Shown piece by piece: positions 17,250-27,093 of a stretch of DNA of 64,000 nucleotides. Location: positions 1 through 64,000 of the forward strand of contig DASUWU010000112.1 of assembly GCA_036378315.1 (NCBI GenBank), in the 5' to 3' direction. Source of the DNA: CALAED01 sp036378315 (lineage in GTDB: Bacteria; Actinomycetota; Actinomycetes; Streptosporangiales; Streptosporangiaceae). The notes beneath the pieces are model-generated. The model worked only from the letters and a program-made list of their open reading frames with translations, did no database searches and had not been told where the DNA came from. Position 1 is the first letter of the stretch, and every line of letters begins with the position of its first letter. Made by a program: the position numbers and the translations under genes.

Positions 17250-18704
17250 GTGACCGCTATCCCCACCCACCCCCGGGGGCGTGGCGTGTTCGCCGCGCTC
17301 GTGACGCTCGCGCTCGCCGCGATCGTCTTGACCATGGCCGGGGTCATCGCCGGAATCGTCACCGCGCCGGCCTCACGGGCCGCCGGCGGGCTCGGCGCCG
17401 CGGCCAACGCGCAGGGCCGGACGTTCGGCGCCGCTGTGGCGCAGAGCCACCTCAGTGAGGCGCAGTACGTGAGCACCTGGGACAACGAGTTCTCCGGCTT
17501 CACGCCCGAGAACGAGATGAAGTGGGACACCACCGAGCCCTCCCAGGGTCAGTTCAACTTCGGTGCGGCGGACCAGCTCGTCAGCCACGCGCAGGGCGCC
17601 GGCATGAAGATCCGCGGTCACACGCTCGTGTGGCACAACCAGCTGCCTGGCTGGGTCAGCGGGCTGAGCGGGTCGGCGGTGCAGACGGCCATGAACAACC
17701 ACATCAACGGCGTCATGGGCCACTTCAAGGGCAAGATCGCGTACTGGGACGTCGTCAACGAGGCGTTCAACGAGGACGGCACCCGCCGGTCCGACGTCTT
17801 CCAGCAGCAGCTCGGCAACGGCTACATCGAGACCGCGTTCCGGACCGCCCGGGCGGCCGACCCCAACGCCAAGCTGTGTTACAACGACTTCAACATCGAG
17901 GGCCAGAACGCCAAGAGCAACGCCGTCTTCGCCATGGTGCAGGACTTCAAGTCGCGCGGCGTGCCGATCGACTGCGTCGGGTTCCAGTCGCACTTCATCG
18001 TCGGCCAGATCCCTGGCGACCTGCAGGCCAACATGCAGCGGTTCGCCAACCTCGGCGTCGACATCAACATCACCGAGCTGGACATCCGCATGCCCACCCC
18101 GGCGAGCTCGGCCAACCTGCAGACGCAGGCCAACAACTACGCCACCGTCGTCCGGGCCTGCCTGGCGGTGTCGCGCTGCACCAGCATCACCACCTGGGGC
18201 ATCACCGACAAGTTCTCGTGGGTCCCGGGCACCTTCTCCGGCCAGGGCGCGGCGCTGCTGTTCGACGAGAACTACAACAAGAAGCCCGCGTACACCTCGG
18301 TGCTGAACGCGCTGGGCGGCACGTCCAGCACCCCGCCGACCAGCACCCCGCCGACCAGCACCCCGCCGGTCACGACGCCCCCGGCCGGCGCGTGCCGGGT
18401 GAGCGACGTCATCAGCGCGTGGAACACCGGCCTGACCTCCAACATGACCATCACCAACACCAGCAGCACGGCCATCAACGGCTGGTCGCTGGTGTTCACG
18501 CTGCCAGGCGGGCAGACGATCAGCTCCGGCTGGAACGCCACCTACTCGCCGACCAGCGGACAGGTCACCGCGCGGAACGTGTCGTACAACGGGACCATCA
18601 ACCCCGGCCAGTCGACCACCATCGGCTTCAACGCCAACCACACCGGCAACACCGGTGCGCCCACCTCGTTCACCCTGAACGGCGCGGCCTGCTCGGTGGG
18701 CTGA
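17250..18704 (+). CDS. Secreted GH10 endo-beta-1,4-xylanase with CBM2
   Basis: A 484-residue secreted enzyme. A long N-terminal signal region ends near APASRAAGG. The GH10 domain follows (FSGFTPENEMKWDTTEP, IRGHTLVWHNQLPGWV, acid/base Glu171 in WDVVNEAFNED, nucleophile Glu276 in ITELDIRM, WGITDKFSWVPGTFSG). A Thr/Pro linker made of TPPTS repeats then leads to a CBM2 (DVISAWNTGLTSNMTITN, GWSLVFTLPGGQTISSGWNA). The CBM2 belongs to a different branch from those of the GH74 and CE3 proteins. The GTG at 17250 has AGGAGGAG immediately upstream. It should attack xylan while attached to cellulose or xylan. Confidence 0.95.
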   Translation: MTAIPTHPRGRGVFAALVTLALAAIVLTMAGVIAGIVTAPASRAAGGLGAAANAQGRTFGAAVAQSHLSEAQYVSTWDNEFSGFTPENEMKWDTTEPSQGQFNFGAADQLVSHAQGAGMKIRGHTLVWHNQLPGWVSGLSGSAVQTAMNNHINGVMGHFKGKIAYWDVVNEAFNEDGTRRSDVFQQQLGNGYIETAFRTARAADPNAKLCYNDFNIEGQNAKSNAVFAMVQDFKSRGVPIDCVGFQSHFIVGQIPGDLQANMQRFANLGVDINITELDIRMPTPASSANLQTQANNYATVVRACLAVSRCTSITTWGITDKFSWVPGTFSGQGAALLFDENYNKKPAYTSVLNALGGTSSTPPTSTPPTSTPPVTTPPAGACRVSDVISAWNTGLTSNMTITNTSSTAINGWSLVFTLPGGQTISSGWNATYSPTSGQVTARNVSYNGTINPGQSTTIGFNANHTGNTGAPTSFTLNGAACSVG

Positions 18705-18741
18705 CGAACCTCACGTAAGGAGATACCCCCCGATACAGCCG

Positions 18742-18782
18742 GCCGGGCAGCGACGCAACCGCGCTCCGCGTTGCTGCCCGGC
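18742..18782 (+). terminator. Long hairpin after the second xylanase gene
   Basis: A 15-bp stem with one mismatch (GCCGGGCAGCGACGC / GCGTTGCTGCCCGGC) and an 11-nt loop begins 37 bp after the stop codon. Confidence 0.7.
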
Positions 18783-18837
18783 TCGGCACCTTCCGCCGCG
18801 GCAGAACTCCGGTTCCGCCGCGGCGTTCGTTGTTCGG

Positions 18838-19476
18838 GCCACTCGGGTCGAGGCGCGCCGGCTGCTGGAGGAGGCGCTCGGTGTCTTCCGTGACAACGGC
18901 AACCGCTACTCGGAGGCGCAGACGCTGCGCGTGCTCGGCGAGGTGATCGCCGCCGAGGCGCGCGAGGCCGGGCAGCGCGGCGACCGGCCCACCGCCGAAC
19001 GCCAGTTCCGCCTCGCCTCGCTCACGCTCGAACACGCCATCGAACGGTTCCGGCTCCGCCACGAGACCTGGGAGCAGGCCCGCTGCCTGCGCTCGGCCGG
19101 CGATGTCGGCGACCCGGGCAACGGCCTGCGCGAGCTGTCGTTCGTCCGCACCGCCAAGGTCATGCTCGAAGGGATGGGCGACACCTGGGGCGTCGCCCGC
19201 ACCCTGCTGTCCGAGGGTGCCGCGCTGGCCCGCCCGCACCGCTACGCCGAGGCGGCCGGCGCGCTCCGCCAGGCCCTGGAGGCCTTCCGCGAGCTCGGCG
19301 ACCGCTGGTGGCAGGCCCGCAGCCTGCGCACCCTGGCCGAGGTCCTGATGGACGCCGAGCGCACCGCCGAGGCTCGCGAACCCGCCGAGGAGGCCCTGGA
19401 GATCTACCGCAGCCTCGGCAACGCCGTCGGCCAACGGCGCGCCCAGGCCGTCCTGACGCGGGCCAGGGCCTCCTGA
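18838..19476 (+). pseudogene. C-terminal remnant of a TPR-containing regulator (SARP/LAL-like)
   Basis: The frame ending at 19476 encodes tetratricopeptide-like repeats (ARRLLEEALGVFRDNGNRYSEAQ..., AAGALRQALEAFRELGDRWWQARSLRTLAEVL, EALEIYRSLGNAVGQRRAQ), typical of the C-terminal part of AfsR/SARP-type or NB-ARC regulators. The TPR-like coding extends upstream of the first plausible start (GTG 18931) to at least 18838, where similarity stops next to the xylanase terminator. There is no DNA-binding or nucleotide-binding domain in front. I read it as the surviving tail of a larger gene, possibly truncated by the rearrangement that brought in the xylanase genes. A short expressed TPR protein starting at 18931 is the alternative. 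Confidence 0.6.
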
Positions 19477-19496
19477 CGGGTATGTCCGGTATGGCG

Positions 19497-21614
19497 TCAG
19501 CCGGAGACGGCGGCGGTCTCCTCCCCCGCCATGATCTCCGACAGCGCCGGCTCCCGTTCCTTCCCGAGCTTGCTCGGCCACCACATGTACCGGCCCACGT
19601 CGAGGTTGAGCGCGGTCACCAGGACCGACCGCACGACGAACGTGTCGAGCAGCACGCCGAAGGCGACCACGAAGCCGAGCTCCGTGACGAACACCAGCGG
19701 CAGCGACCCCAGGGCGGCGAACGTGCCGGCCAGCACGGCGCCGGCCGAGGTGATCACGCCGCCGGTGGCGCCGAGGCCGATGAGCGCGCCGCGCCGCGTG
19801 CCGTGCCGCCGCGCCTCCTCGTGCACCCGGGTCATCAGGAAGATGTTGTAGTCGACGCCGAGGGCGACGAGGAACACGAAGCCCCACAGCGGGAACGACG
19901 GGTCGGCGCCGGCGAAGCCGAAGACGTGGTCGAAGAACAGGGCGCTGACGCCCAGCGCGGCGCCGAACGACAGCACCACCGTGCCGACCAGGATGAGCGG
20001 CGCCAGCAGCGCGCGCAGCACCACCGACAGGATGAGGAACACCACGACCAGCACGATCGGCACGATGAGGTCGCGGTCGTGCCGGGAGGCGGCGTTGATG
20101 TCCATGGTCACCGCACTGCCGCCGCCGACCTTGGCGTTCGCGCCGGGCACGGCGTGCAGCGCGGCCCGGGCGCGTTCGACGGTGGCGAAGGCTGCGCTGC
20201 TGTCGGGGACCGAGGTGAGCGTCCCCTCTACGTAGGCGTAACCGTCCCGGACGGCGGGCTTGGTCACACCCGTGACGCCGGGCACGCGGGCCAGCGCCGC
20301 GGCCATCTGCTGCCCGCTCCCGGCCGCGCCGATCGCCTGGACAGGGTTGCCGGCCCCGGCCGGGAAGTGCTTGCTGAGCACCTTCTCGCCGGCGACCGAG
20401 TCGGGATGGGTGCGGAACGCCTCGCTGTTGGACAGGCCGTTAGCCTTGAGCCCGGTCATGCCGAGCGCCAGGCCGCCGAGGATGACCGCGGTGACCACCC
20501 ACGTCAGCCGAGGTCGCATGGCGATGCGGCGGCCGATGCGCGCCCACACTCCCCGCTCGGTCGGCTCCGCGGTGCCGTACCGCGGCTTGACCGGCCAGAA
20601 CAGCCAGCGCCCGAAGATGACGAGCAGCGCGGGAAGCAGGGTGACCATCGCGCACAGGCCGACGCCGACGCCGATCGCCATCACCGGCCCGAGGCTCTTC
20701 GTGGAGTTGAGCTCGGCGAGCAGCAGCACCAGGAGGCTCAAGATGACCGTGGAGCCGCTGGCGATGATCGCCGGGCCGGCGCGGCGCAGCGCGATCCCCA
20801 TCGCCTCGTGCCTGTCCTCGTGCCTGCGCAGCTCCTCACGGTAACGGGCGATGAGCAGCAGGGCGTAGTCGGTGCCGGCGCCGAAGACGAGCACCGTCAA
20901 GATGAACGCGCTCTGCCCGTTCACCGTCAGGCCCGCGTGTTTGGCGAGCAGATAGATGACGGCCTGCGCGGCGGTCAGCGACACGAAGACCACGACAAGG
21001 GGCAGCGCCCACAGGATCGGACTTCGGTAGGTCAGCAGCAGGATGAGGATGACGATGGCCGCCGTGATGTAGAGCAGCGTCGAGTCGAAGCCGGAGAAGA
21101 CGCTGCCGAAGTCGCCGGCGTAGCCCGCCGGCCCGGTGACGTGCGTGCCGAGTCCGGCCGCGTTCCCCGCGGCGATGCCCCGCATGCTCTTGATCACCGG
21201 AGGCAGCGCGTCCCAGCCCTGGTTCGGCGGGAACTTGACCTCGACGATGGTCTGCAGCGCCTGGCCGTCCTGCGACCGTACCGGGCCGATGACCTGGACC
21301 ACGTGCTGGACACCGCGCAGCCGCGACACGTCGCCCGCCGCCTTGGCCTGGTCGGCGGCGGTGACCGGCGAGCCGCCGCGGTCGTAGACGATCAGCGCGG
21401 GGAACACGTCGCTCGGCCTGAACCGTTCGGACAGGTTGACGACCTGCGTTGATTCCGCGTTCTTCGGTAGCCAGCTGGACGCCTCGTTCTTCTGTGCGCC
21501 GGTCAGCTTTCCGGCGAGCGGGGCGGCGATCACCATGATCACCACCCACAGAACGAGCACGATCCACTTCGTCCAGCGCCCGCAGGGCATGCGGGCCAGC
21601 CGGCTCGCGTTCAT
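19497..21614 (-). CDS. MmpL-family RND transporter
   Basis: A 705-residue integral membrane protein with the tandem RND layout. TM1 (WIVLVLWVVIMVIAAPLAG) is followed by a large extracytoplasmic loop and a block of five or six helices (LLYITAAIVILILLLTYRSP, FGAGTDYALLLIARYREELRR). A second loop and a second helix block follow (LIVPIVLVVVFLILSVVLRALLAPL, ALGVDYNIFLMTRVHEEARRHG). The GTDY and GVDYN motifs carry the proton-relay acidic/tyrosine residues of MmpL proteins. Known members export lipids or metabolites in actinobacteria. ATG 21614 has AGGGGG upstream. Longer in-frame extensions run antisense to the P450 gene. Divergent from the P450 gene; the palindrome at 21702 lies between them. Confidence 0.9.
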   Translation of the reverse strand: MNASRLARMPCGRWTKWIVLVLWVVIMVIAAPLAGKLTGAQKNEASSWLPKNAESTQVVNLSERFRPSDVFPALIVYDRGGSPVTAADQAKAAGDVSRLRGVQHVVQVIGPVRSQDGQALQTIVEVKFPPNQGWDALPPVIKSMRGIAAGNAAGLGTHVTGPAGYAGDFGSVFSGFDSTLLYITAAIVILILLLTYRSPILWALPLVVVFVSLTAAQAVIYLLAKHAGLTVNGQSAFILTVLVFGAGTDYALLLIARYREELRRHEDRHEAMGIALRRAGPAIIASGSTVILSLLVLLLAELNSTKSLGPVMAIGVGVGLCAMVTLLPALLVIFGRWLFWPVKPRYGTAEPTERGVWARIGRRIAMRPRLTWVVTAVILGGLALGMTGLKANGLSNSEAFRTHPDSVAGEKVLSKHFPAGAGNPVQAIGAAGSGQQMAAALARVPGVTGVTKPAVRDGYAYVEGTLTSVPDSSAAFATVERARAALHAVPGANAKVGGGSAVTMDINAASRHDRDLIVPIVLVVVFLILSVVLRALLAPLILVGTVVLSFGAALGVSALFFDHVFGFAGADPSFPLWGFVFLVALGVDYNIFLMTRVHEEARRHGTRRGALIGLGATGGVITSAGAVLAGTFAALGSLPLVFVTELGFVVAFGVLLDTFVVRSVLVTALNLDVGRYMWWPSKLGKEREPALSEIMAGEETAAVSG

Positions 21615-21701
21615 CGGACCCCCTGTTCCGACCCGGATCCGTCCCGGGCTGTCGCGATCCATGAGTTGATCTCGAATAGTGGAGCGCGACACACGCCAAG
21701 T

Positions 21702-21715
21702 CAAGACATGTCTTG
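21702..21715. promoter_or_regulatory. Perfect 14-bp palindrome CAAGACATGTCTTG between mmpL and P450 genes
   Basis: It lies 87 bp from the MmpL start and 109 bp from the P450 start. Its form is typical of TetR-family operators. No TetR gene lies in this window, so the regulator is unknown. Confidence 0.55.
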
Positions 21716-21824
21716 TGAATTCCATCACAAGCTCGGGAAATCCGCATATTCGGGGAAGGGATGCTGGCCGGATCCGGCCATTCCCCCGTTGCGCCGGCCG
21801 CGGAACGGGGAGAGCCTGGCGGAG

Positions 21825-23135
21825 ATGGACACCGCCGAACCGAACGCGATCGACATCGACATGGACGTCAACGTCGACGGAGATGGGGACGTCAACGTCG
21901 ACAGGGACGTCGACGTCGCGGACCTCGTCGAGCCGGCGAGGTACGGGGCGCGCGGGCACCCGCACGAGACGTTCGCCCTGCTGCGCCGCGCGTCGCCCGT
22001 CCACTGGTGCGAGCCGGATCGCTATCCCGGGTTCTGGGCGGTCACCAGGCACCGCGACGTGAGGGAGATCTCCCTCGACTACACGCGCTTCAGCTCGCGC
22101 GGTCCTGTGCTGCTGGCGCCGCGGTCCGCGCCGCGGGTGGAGGAGTCGCTGCTGGGCGAGGGCGCCGGCGTCTCCCGCACGATCCTCAGTACCGATCCGC
22201 CGGAACACCGCGACTATCGCGACCTCGCCCGCCCCTACTTCCGGCCGAGCGTGCTGCGCCGCCTCGAACACCGCGTACGCGAGGTCACGCGGGCGCTGCT
22301 CGACGAACTGGCCGGCACGGAGGAACTCGACTTCGTCACCGACCTCGCGGCCTGGCACCCGCTCCGCATGCTGTGCCAGATCCTGGGCGTGGCGGCGCGC
22401 GACGAGGGGCTGCTGCTCCGGCTCACCAACGAGTTCATGGGCAACGCCGACCCGGAGTTCCGCCGGCCGCGGGACGCTCCGGCCGCCCGCGAGTTCGGGG
22501 CGTACCTCAGCAGGCTCATCGCCGAACGCCGCGCCACCCCGGCCGACGACCTGGCGAGCGTACTGGCCACCGCCAGGCTGAACGGCGAGCCGATGTCCGA
22601 CCTGGACACCGTGCTGTATCTGATGATCATCGCGGTGGCCGGGCACGACACCACCCGCAGCGCCATCGGCGGCGGCATGCTGGCCCTCATCGAGCACCCG
22701 GAGCAGTTGCGGCTGCTGCGCGCCGAGCCCGCGCTGTGCGACCGTGCGGCCGACGAGATCGTCCGATGGACCTCACCGGTCGTGCACTTCCTCCGTACCG
22801 CGACCGAAGACTGCGAGGTCGGCGGCCGGCACATCAGGAAGGGCCAGCGGCTGGCGCTGTTCTACCCCTCGGCCAACCGCGACGAGGAGGCCTTCGACGA
22901 GCCGTTCACCTTCCGGGTGGACCGCTCCCCCAACCCCCATCTCGGTTGGGGCTTCGGCGAGCACTACTGCCTCGGCGCCAACCTCGCCCGGATGGAGATC
23001 CGCGTGCTGCTGGAGGAGCTGGTTCCCAGGCTCGAATCGGTGCAGCTGACCGGGCGGCCGTCCTGGATGGCCAGCCGGGTCGTCTGCGGTCCCAAACACC
23101 TCCCCATCCGCTGGCGGCTGCGCGCCGGCCGGTGA
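21825..23135 (+). CDS. Cytochrome P450
   Basis: A 436-residue soluble bacterial class P450. The oxygen-binding I-helix motif is AVAGHDTTR. The K-helix ExxR is in DEIVRW. The heme-binding loop is WGFGEHYCLGANLAR with the thiolate ligand Cys382. The N-terminus is odd: residues 10-33 are an alternating Asp/Val/Asn tract (IDMDVNVDGDGDVNVDRD) encoded by repeated GACGTC-type DNA. The ATG at 21825 is preceded by GGCGGAG. An in-frame frame extends further upstream without a start that fits the palindrome. A divergent MmpL gene suggests the product might be exported, but the substrate is unknown. Confidence 0.92.
   Translation: MDTAEPNAIDIDMDVNVDGDGDVNVDRDVDVADLVEPARYGARGHPHETFALLRRASPVHWCEPDRYPGFWAVTRHRDVREISLDYTRFSSRGPVLLAPRSAPRVEESLLGEGAGVSRTILSTDPPEHRDYRDLARPYFRPSVLRRLEHRVREVTRALLDELAGTEELDFVTDLAAWHPLRMLCQILGVAARDEGLLLRLTNEFMGNADPEFRRPRDAPAAREFGAYLSRLIAERRATPADDLASVLATARLNGEPMSDLDTVLYLMIIAVAGHDTTRSAIGGGMLALIEHPEQLRLLRAEPALCDRAADEIVRWTSPVVHFLRTATEDCEVGGRHIRKGQRLALFYPSANRDEEAFDEPFTFRVDRSPNPHLGWGFGEHYCLGANLARMEIRVLLEELVPRLESVQLTGRPSWMASRVVCGPKHLPIRWRLRAGR
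21864..21902 (+). repeat. 15-bp direct repeat encoding the Asp-rich P450 N-terminus
   Basis: GACGTCAACGTCGAC occurs at 21864-21878 and 21888-21902, inside a run of GAC-GTC and GAC-ATC codons. This is an in-frame expansion at the start of the P450 gene. Confidence 0.7.
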
Positions 23136-23208
23136 AGCGAACCGGCCGCCCGCGGCCCATAAAAGGATTGAGTCGCGCGACGGGCCTTCGCATATCCTGG
23201 CGCGCGGT

Positions 23209-26200
23209 ATGGGATCTCCGCTCGCCGATCTGCAGGCGCGCCTGCCCGAGTTGATGCCTCAAGATCAACAACGACTGCGGCGGCGCATCGCGGGCGTACG
23301 CAAGATCCGGGACGCCAGGGCCAGGAACACCGTCGTCGAACAGATCTCGGCGGACGTGGCAGCGGCCGAGCGGCGGGTGGCCGGCCGGCGCGCCACCGTA
23401 CCCACGATCACTTATCCCGTCGAGCTGCCGGTTGCCCAGCGGAAAGACGACATCCTGGCCGCCATCCGCGACCACCAGGTCGTGATCGTGGCCGGGGAGA
23501 CCGGGTCCGGCAAGACCACGCAGCTGCCCAAGATCTGCCTCGAGCTCGGTCGTGGCGTCCTCGGCACGATCGGGCACACCCAGCCCCGCCGGCTGGCGGC
23601 CCGCACGGTGGCCGAACGCATCGCCGAGGAGCTCGGCACCGAGGTGGGCGGGGTGGTCGGCTGGAAGGTCCGCTTCACCGACCGGGTCGGCGACGCCACC
23701 ATGGTCAAGCTGATGACCGACGGCATCCTCCTCGCGGAGCTGCAGCACGATCGCCTGCTGCGCCAGTACGACACGTTGATCATCGATGAGGCGCACGAAC
23801 GCAGCCTCAACGTCGACTTCATCCTCGGGTACCTCAAGCAGCTGCTCCCCAGGCGGCCCGACCTGAAAGTGATCATCACATCGGCGACGATCGACCCGGA
23901 GCGGTTTTCGCGGCATTTCGACGGCGCGCCGATCATCGAGGTGTCGGGGCGTACCTACCCGGTGGAGGTCCGCTACCGGCCGCTGCTCGCCACCGAGGAC
24001 GGCGAGGAGGACCGCGACCAGGTCCAGGCGATCGGCGACGCGGTCCAAGAGCTGGTCGCCGAAGGGCCGGGCGACATCCTCGTGTTCCTGTCCGGCGAGC
24101 GCGAGATCCGGGACACGGCGGACGCGCTGGCCAGGATGAACCTCCCCGGCACCGAGGTGCTGCCCCTGTTCGCCCGGCTGTCGGCCGCCGAGCAGCACCG
24201 GGTGTTCAGGCCGCATCGGGGGCGGCGGATCGTGCTGGCCACCAACGTCGCGGAGACCTCGTTGACCGTGCCGGGGATCAAGTACGTCATCGATCCCGGC
24301 ACCGCCCGGATCTCGCGCTACAGCCACCGGACGAAGGTGCAGCGACTGCCGATCGAGGCGATCTCGCAGGCATCGGCCAACCAGCGCAAGGGGCGCTGCG
24401 GGCGCACGTCCGACGGGATCTGCGTCCGGCTGTACGCCGAGGACGACTTCGCCGCGCGCCCCGAGTTCACCGACCCGGAGATCCTGCGCACCAACCTGGC
24501 CTCGGTGATCCTGCAGATGACCGCGGCCGAGCTCGGCGACATCGAGACCTTCCCTTTCGTCGACCCGCCGGACCGCCGCAACATCAAGGACGGACTGCAG
24601 CTGCTGCACGAGCTCGGAGCCCTGGAGGACGGCGGGCGCATCACGCGGCTCGGCCGCACGCTGGTGCAGCTGCCCGTCGACCCACGGCTGGCCCGCATGA
24701 TCGTCGAAGCGGACGAGAACGGTTGCGCGCGTGAGGTGCTGGTCATCGTCGCGGCGCTGTCGATCCAGGATCCGCGCGAGCGGCCCGCCGACCGGCAACA
24801 GGCGGCCGACGAGCGGCACCGCCGCTTCGCCGACCCGGCGTCCGACTTCCTCGCCTTCCTGAACCTGTGGCGCTACCTGCGGGACAGGCAGCAGGAGCTG
24901 TCCGGCAGCCAGTTCCGCCGTATGTGCAAGGCCGAGTTCCTGCACTACCTGCGCGTCCGCGAATGGCAGGACCTCTACAGCCAGCTGCGCCAGCTGGCCG
25001 GCCGCCTCGGCATGACGGTCAACACCCGGCCGGGAGACCCGGACAAGATCCACATGTCGCTGCTCGCCGGGCTGCTGTCGCACATCGGGCTGCTGGCTCA
25101 GGAACGGCGGGAGTACGAAGGGGCGCGCGGCGCGCGGTTCGCCATCTTCCCCGGGTCGGCGCTGTTGAAGAAGCCGCCGAGGTGGGTGATGTCGGCCGAG
25201 CTCGTGGAGACCTCCCGGCTGTGGGCTCGGGTGAACGCGCGCATCGCGCCGGAATGGGTGGAACCGCTCGCCGGACACCTGGTCAGGCGCACCTACAGCG
25301 AGCCGCACTGGGAGCGGACGCAGGGCGCCGTCATGGCCATGGAGAAGGTCACGCTGTACGGGCTTCCGATCGTCGCGGCCCGCAAGGTCAACTACGGCCG
25401 GATCGACCCGGAGCTGTCGCGGGAGCTCTTCATCCGGCACGCCCTCGTCGAGGGCGACTGGGATACTCGACATCGCTTCTTCCACGACAACCGCAGGTTG
25501 CTGGAGGATGTGGAGGAACTGGAGAACCGCGCGCGGCGGCGCGACATCCTCGTCGACGACGATACGCTGTTCGACTTCTACGACCGGCGCGTCCCAGCGG
25601 ACGTGGTATCGGCCCGGCATTTCGACGGCTGGTGGAAGAAGGCCGGGGCCCGCCAGCCCGACCTGCTGACGTTCGACCCGGCGATGCTGGTCAACGAGGC
25701 GGCCGGCCTGGTCAGCGAGTCCGACTATCCGGATTTCTGGCGGCAGGACGGCCTGCGGCTGCGGTTGACCTACCGGTTCGAGCCGGGCGGAGCCAACCCG
25801 GGCGGGGCCGACCCGGAAGGCGGCGCCGACGGCGTGACCGCGCACATCCCGTTGCCCGTGCTCAACCAGGTGCGTCCCGAGGGGTTCGACTGGCAGATCG
25901 CGGGCCTGCGCGAAGAGCTGGTGACCGAGCTGATCAGGTCGCTGCCCAAGGCGATCAGGCGCAGCTTCGTGCCGGCGCCGAATTTCGCGAAGGCGGTGCT
26001 CAAGCGCGCGACCCCGCGGCAGGGCCCGCTGCTGGACGCGGTCGCGCGGGAGCTGCGCGCCATGGGCGGGCCGGAGATCCCACGCGAGGCGTGGGACCTG
26101 AGCAGGGTGCCGGATCATCTCAAGATGACCTTCCGCGTCGTGGACGGCGACCGCACGCTCGCCGCCGGCAAGGACCTGACCGCCCTGAAACAGCGCCTGC

Positions 26201-27093
26201 GACCCGAGGTGCGGGCGACGCTGTCCGGCGCCGCGACCGGCCTCGAACGGCAGGGCCTGCGCGAATGGACCATCGGCACGCTGCCGCGGACGTACGAAGA
26301 GCGCGGCGTGCGGGCCTACCCCGCCCTGGTCGACGAGGGCGACAGCGTCGCGGTGCGGATGCTGGAGACCGAGGCCGAGCAGCGCCGCGCGATGTGGCGC
26401 GGTACCCGCAGGTTGCTGCTGCTGAACGCGCCCTCGCCCATGAAGCTCATCCAGCGCGGGCTGTCCAACGAGGCGAAGCTCGCGCTCAGCCAGGGCCCGC
26501 ACGGCAGCGTGGCGAAGCTCGTCGACGACTGCTTCGCCTGCGCCGCGGACAAGCTCATCGCCGAGGCCGGCGGGCCCGCCTGGGACGAGCCCGGGTTCGC
26601 CCGCCTGAGCGACCACGTCAGGTCGAACCTGTACGAGACGGCCGACGCGGTCGTCACCAGGGTCGTCGAGATCCTCTCTGTCGCCCACCGCGTCGACCTG
26701 CGACTCAAGAGCACGAGCAGCCCGGCGCTGGTGCCCGCGCTGGCCGACATCCGGGGGCAGCTGTCGGCCCTGGTGTATCCGGGCTTCGTCACCGCGACAG
26801 GGTGGGCGCGTTTGCCGCACCTCGTGCGTTATCTGCGCGCCATCGAGCGCCGGCTGGACCGGCTGCCAGACAACCCGGGCCGCGACCGCGACCTGATGCT
26901 CCAGGTCCAGGCGCTCCAGACGGACTACGAACGCCTCATGGAGCGGGCCGGCGACGCATCCGATACGGGGTTGCGGCAGATTCGCTGGATGCTCGAAGAA
27001 CTGCGGGTCAGCTTCTTCGCCCAACAGCTCGGCACCCCTCACCCGGTCTCCGAAAAACGCATCCGCAAGCTCATGGCGCGCGAGCGGAGCTGA
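23209..27093 (+). CDS. hrpA: ATP-dependent RNA helicase HrpA
   Basis: A 1294-residue DEAH-box helicase, close to the usual HrpA length of about 1300. Motif I is VAGETGSGKTTQLPK near residue 100, the DEAH box is IIDEAHERSLN, motif III is ITSATID and motif VI is QRKGRCGRTSDG. The helicase-associated domain and the long HrpA-specific C-terminal region follow (containing RRSFVPAPNFAKAVL and ending VSEKRIRKLMARERS). HrpA unwinds RNA and, in known bacteria, rescues stalled ribosomes and takes part in mRNA processing. This is a core gene between accessory loci. The start at 23209 is an ATG with a weak ribosome-binding site. Confidence 0.95.
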   Translation: MGSPLADLQARLPELMPQDQQRLRRRIAGVRKIRDARARNTVVEQISADVAAAERRVAGRRATVPTITYPVELPVAQRKDDILAAIRDHQVVIVAGETGSGKTTQLPKICLELGRGVLGTIGHTQPRRLAARTVAERIAEELGTEVGGVVGWKVRFTDRVGDATMVKLMTDGILLAELQHDRLLRQYDTLIIDEAHERSLNVDFILGYLKQLLPRRPDLKVIITSATIDPERFSRHFDGAPIIEVSGRTYPVEVRYRPLLATEDGEEDRDQVQAIGDAVQELVAEGPGDILVFLSGEREIRDTADALARMNLPGTEVLPLFARLSAAEQHRVFRPHRGRRIVLATNVAETSLTVPGIKYVIDPGTARISRYSHRTKVQRLPIEAISQASANQRKGRCGRTSDGICVRLYAEDDFAARPEFTDPEILRTNLASVILQMTAAELGDIETFPFVDPPDRRNIKDGLQLLHELGALEDGGRITRLGRTLVQLPVDPRLARMIVEADENGCAREVLVIVAALSIQDPRERPADRQQAADERHRRFADPASDFLAFLNLWRYLRDRQQELSGSQFRRMCKAEFLHYLRVREWQDLYSQLRQLAGRLGMTVNTRPGDPDKIHMSLLAGLLSHIGLLAQERREYEGARGARFAIFPGSALLKKPPRWVMSAELVETSRLWARVNARIAPEWVEPLAGHLVRRTYSEPHWERTQGAVMAMEKVTLYGLPIVAARKVNYGRIDPELSRELFIRHALVEGDWDTRHRFFHDNRRLLEDVEELENRARRRDILVDDDTLFDFYDRRVPADVVSARHFDGWWKKAGARQPDLLTFDPAMLVNEAAGLVSESDYPDFWRQDGLRLRLTYRFEPGGANPGGADPEGGADGVTAHIPLPVLNQVRPEGFDWQIAGLREELVTELIRSLPKAIRRSFVPAPNFAKAVLKRATPRQGPLLDAVARELRAMGGPEIPREAWDLSRVPDHLKMTFRVVDGDRTLAAGKDLTALKQRLRPEVRATLSGAATGLERQGLREWTIGTLPRTYEERGVRAYPALVDEGDSVAVRMLETEAEQRRAMWRGTRRLLLLNAPSPMKLIQRGLSNEAKLALSQGPHGSVAKLVDDCFACAADKLIAEAGGPAWDEPGFARLSDHVRSNLYETADAVVTRVVEILSVAHRVDLRLKSTSSPALVPALADIRGQLSALVYPGFVTATGWARLPHLVRYLRAIERRLDRLPDNPGRDRDLMLQVQALQTDYERLMERAGDASDTGLRQIRWMLEELRVSFFAQQLGTPHPVSEKRIRKLMARERS

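Noticed and set aside
18679..19476. Complete TPR protein gene
   Set aside because: The open frame continues upstream of any good start into the xylanase terminator, and the front domains of the family are missing, so a remnant is more likely.
21615..22697. N-terminal extension of the MmpL protein to 1066 residues
   Set aside because: The extension runs antisense to the P450 gene and precedes a good start and ribosome-binding site at 21614.
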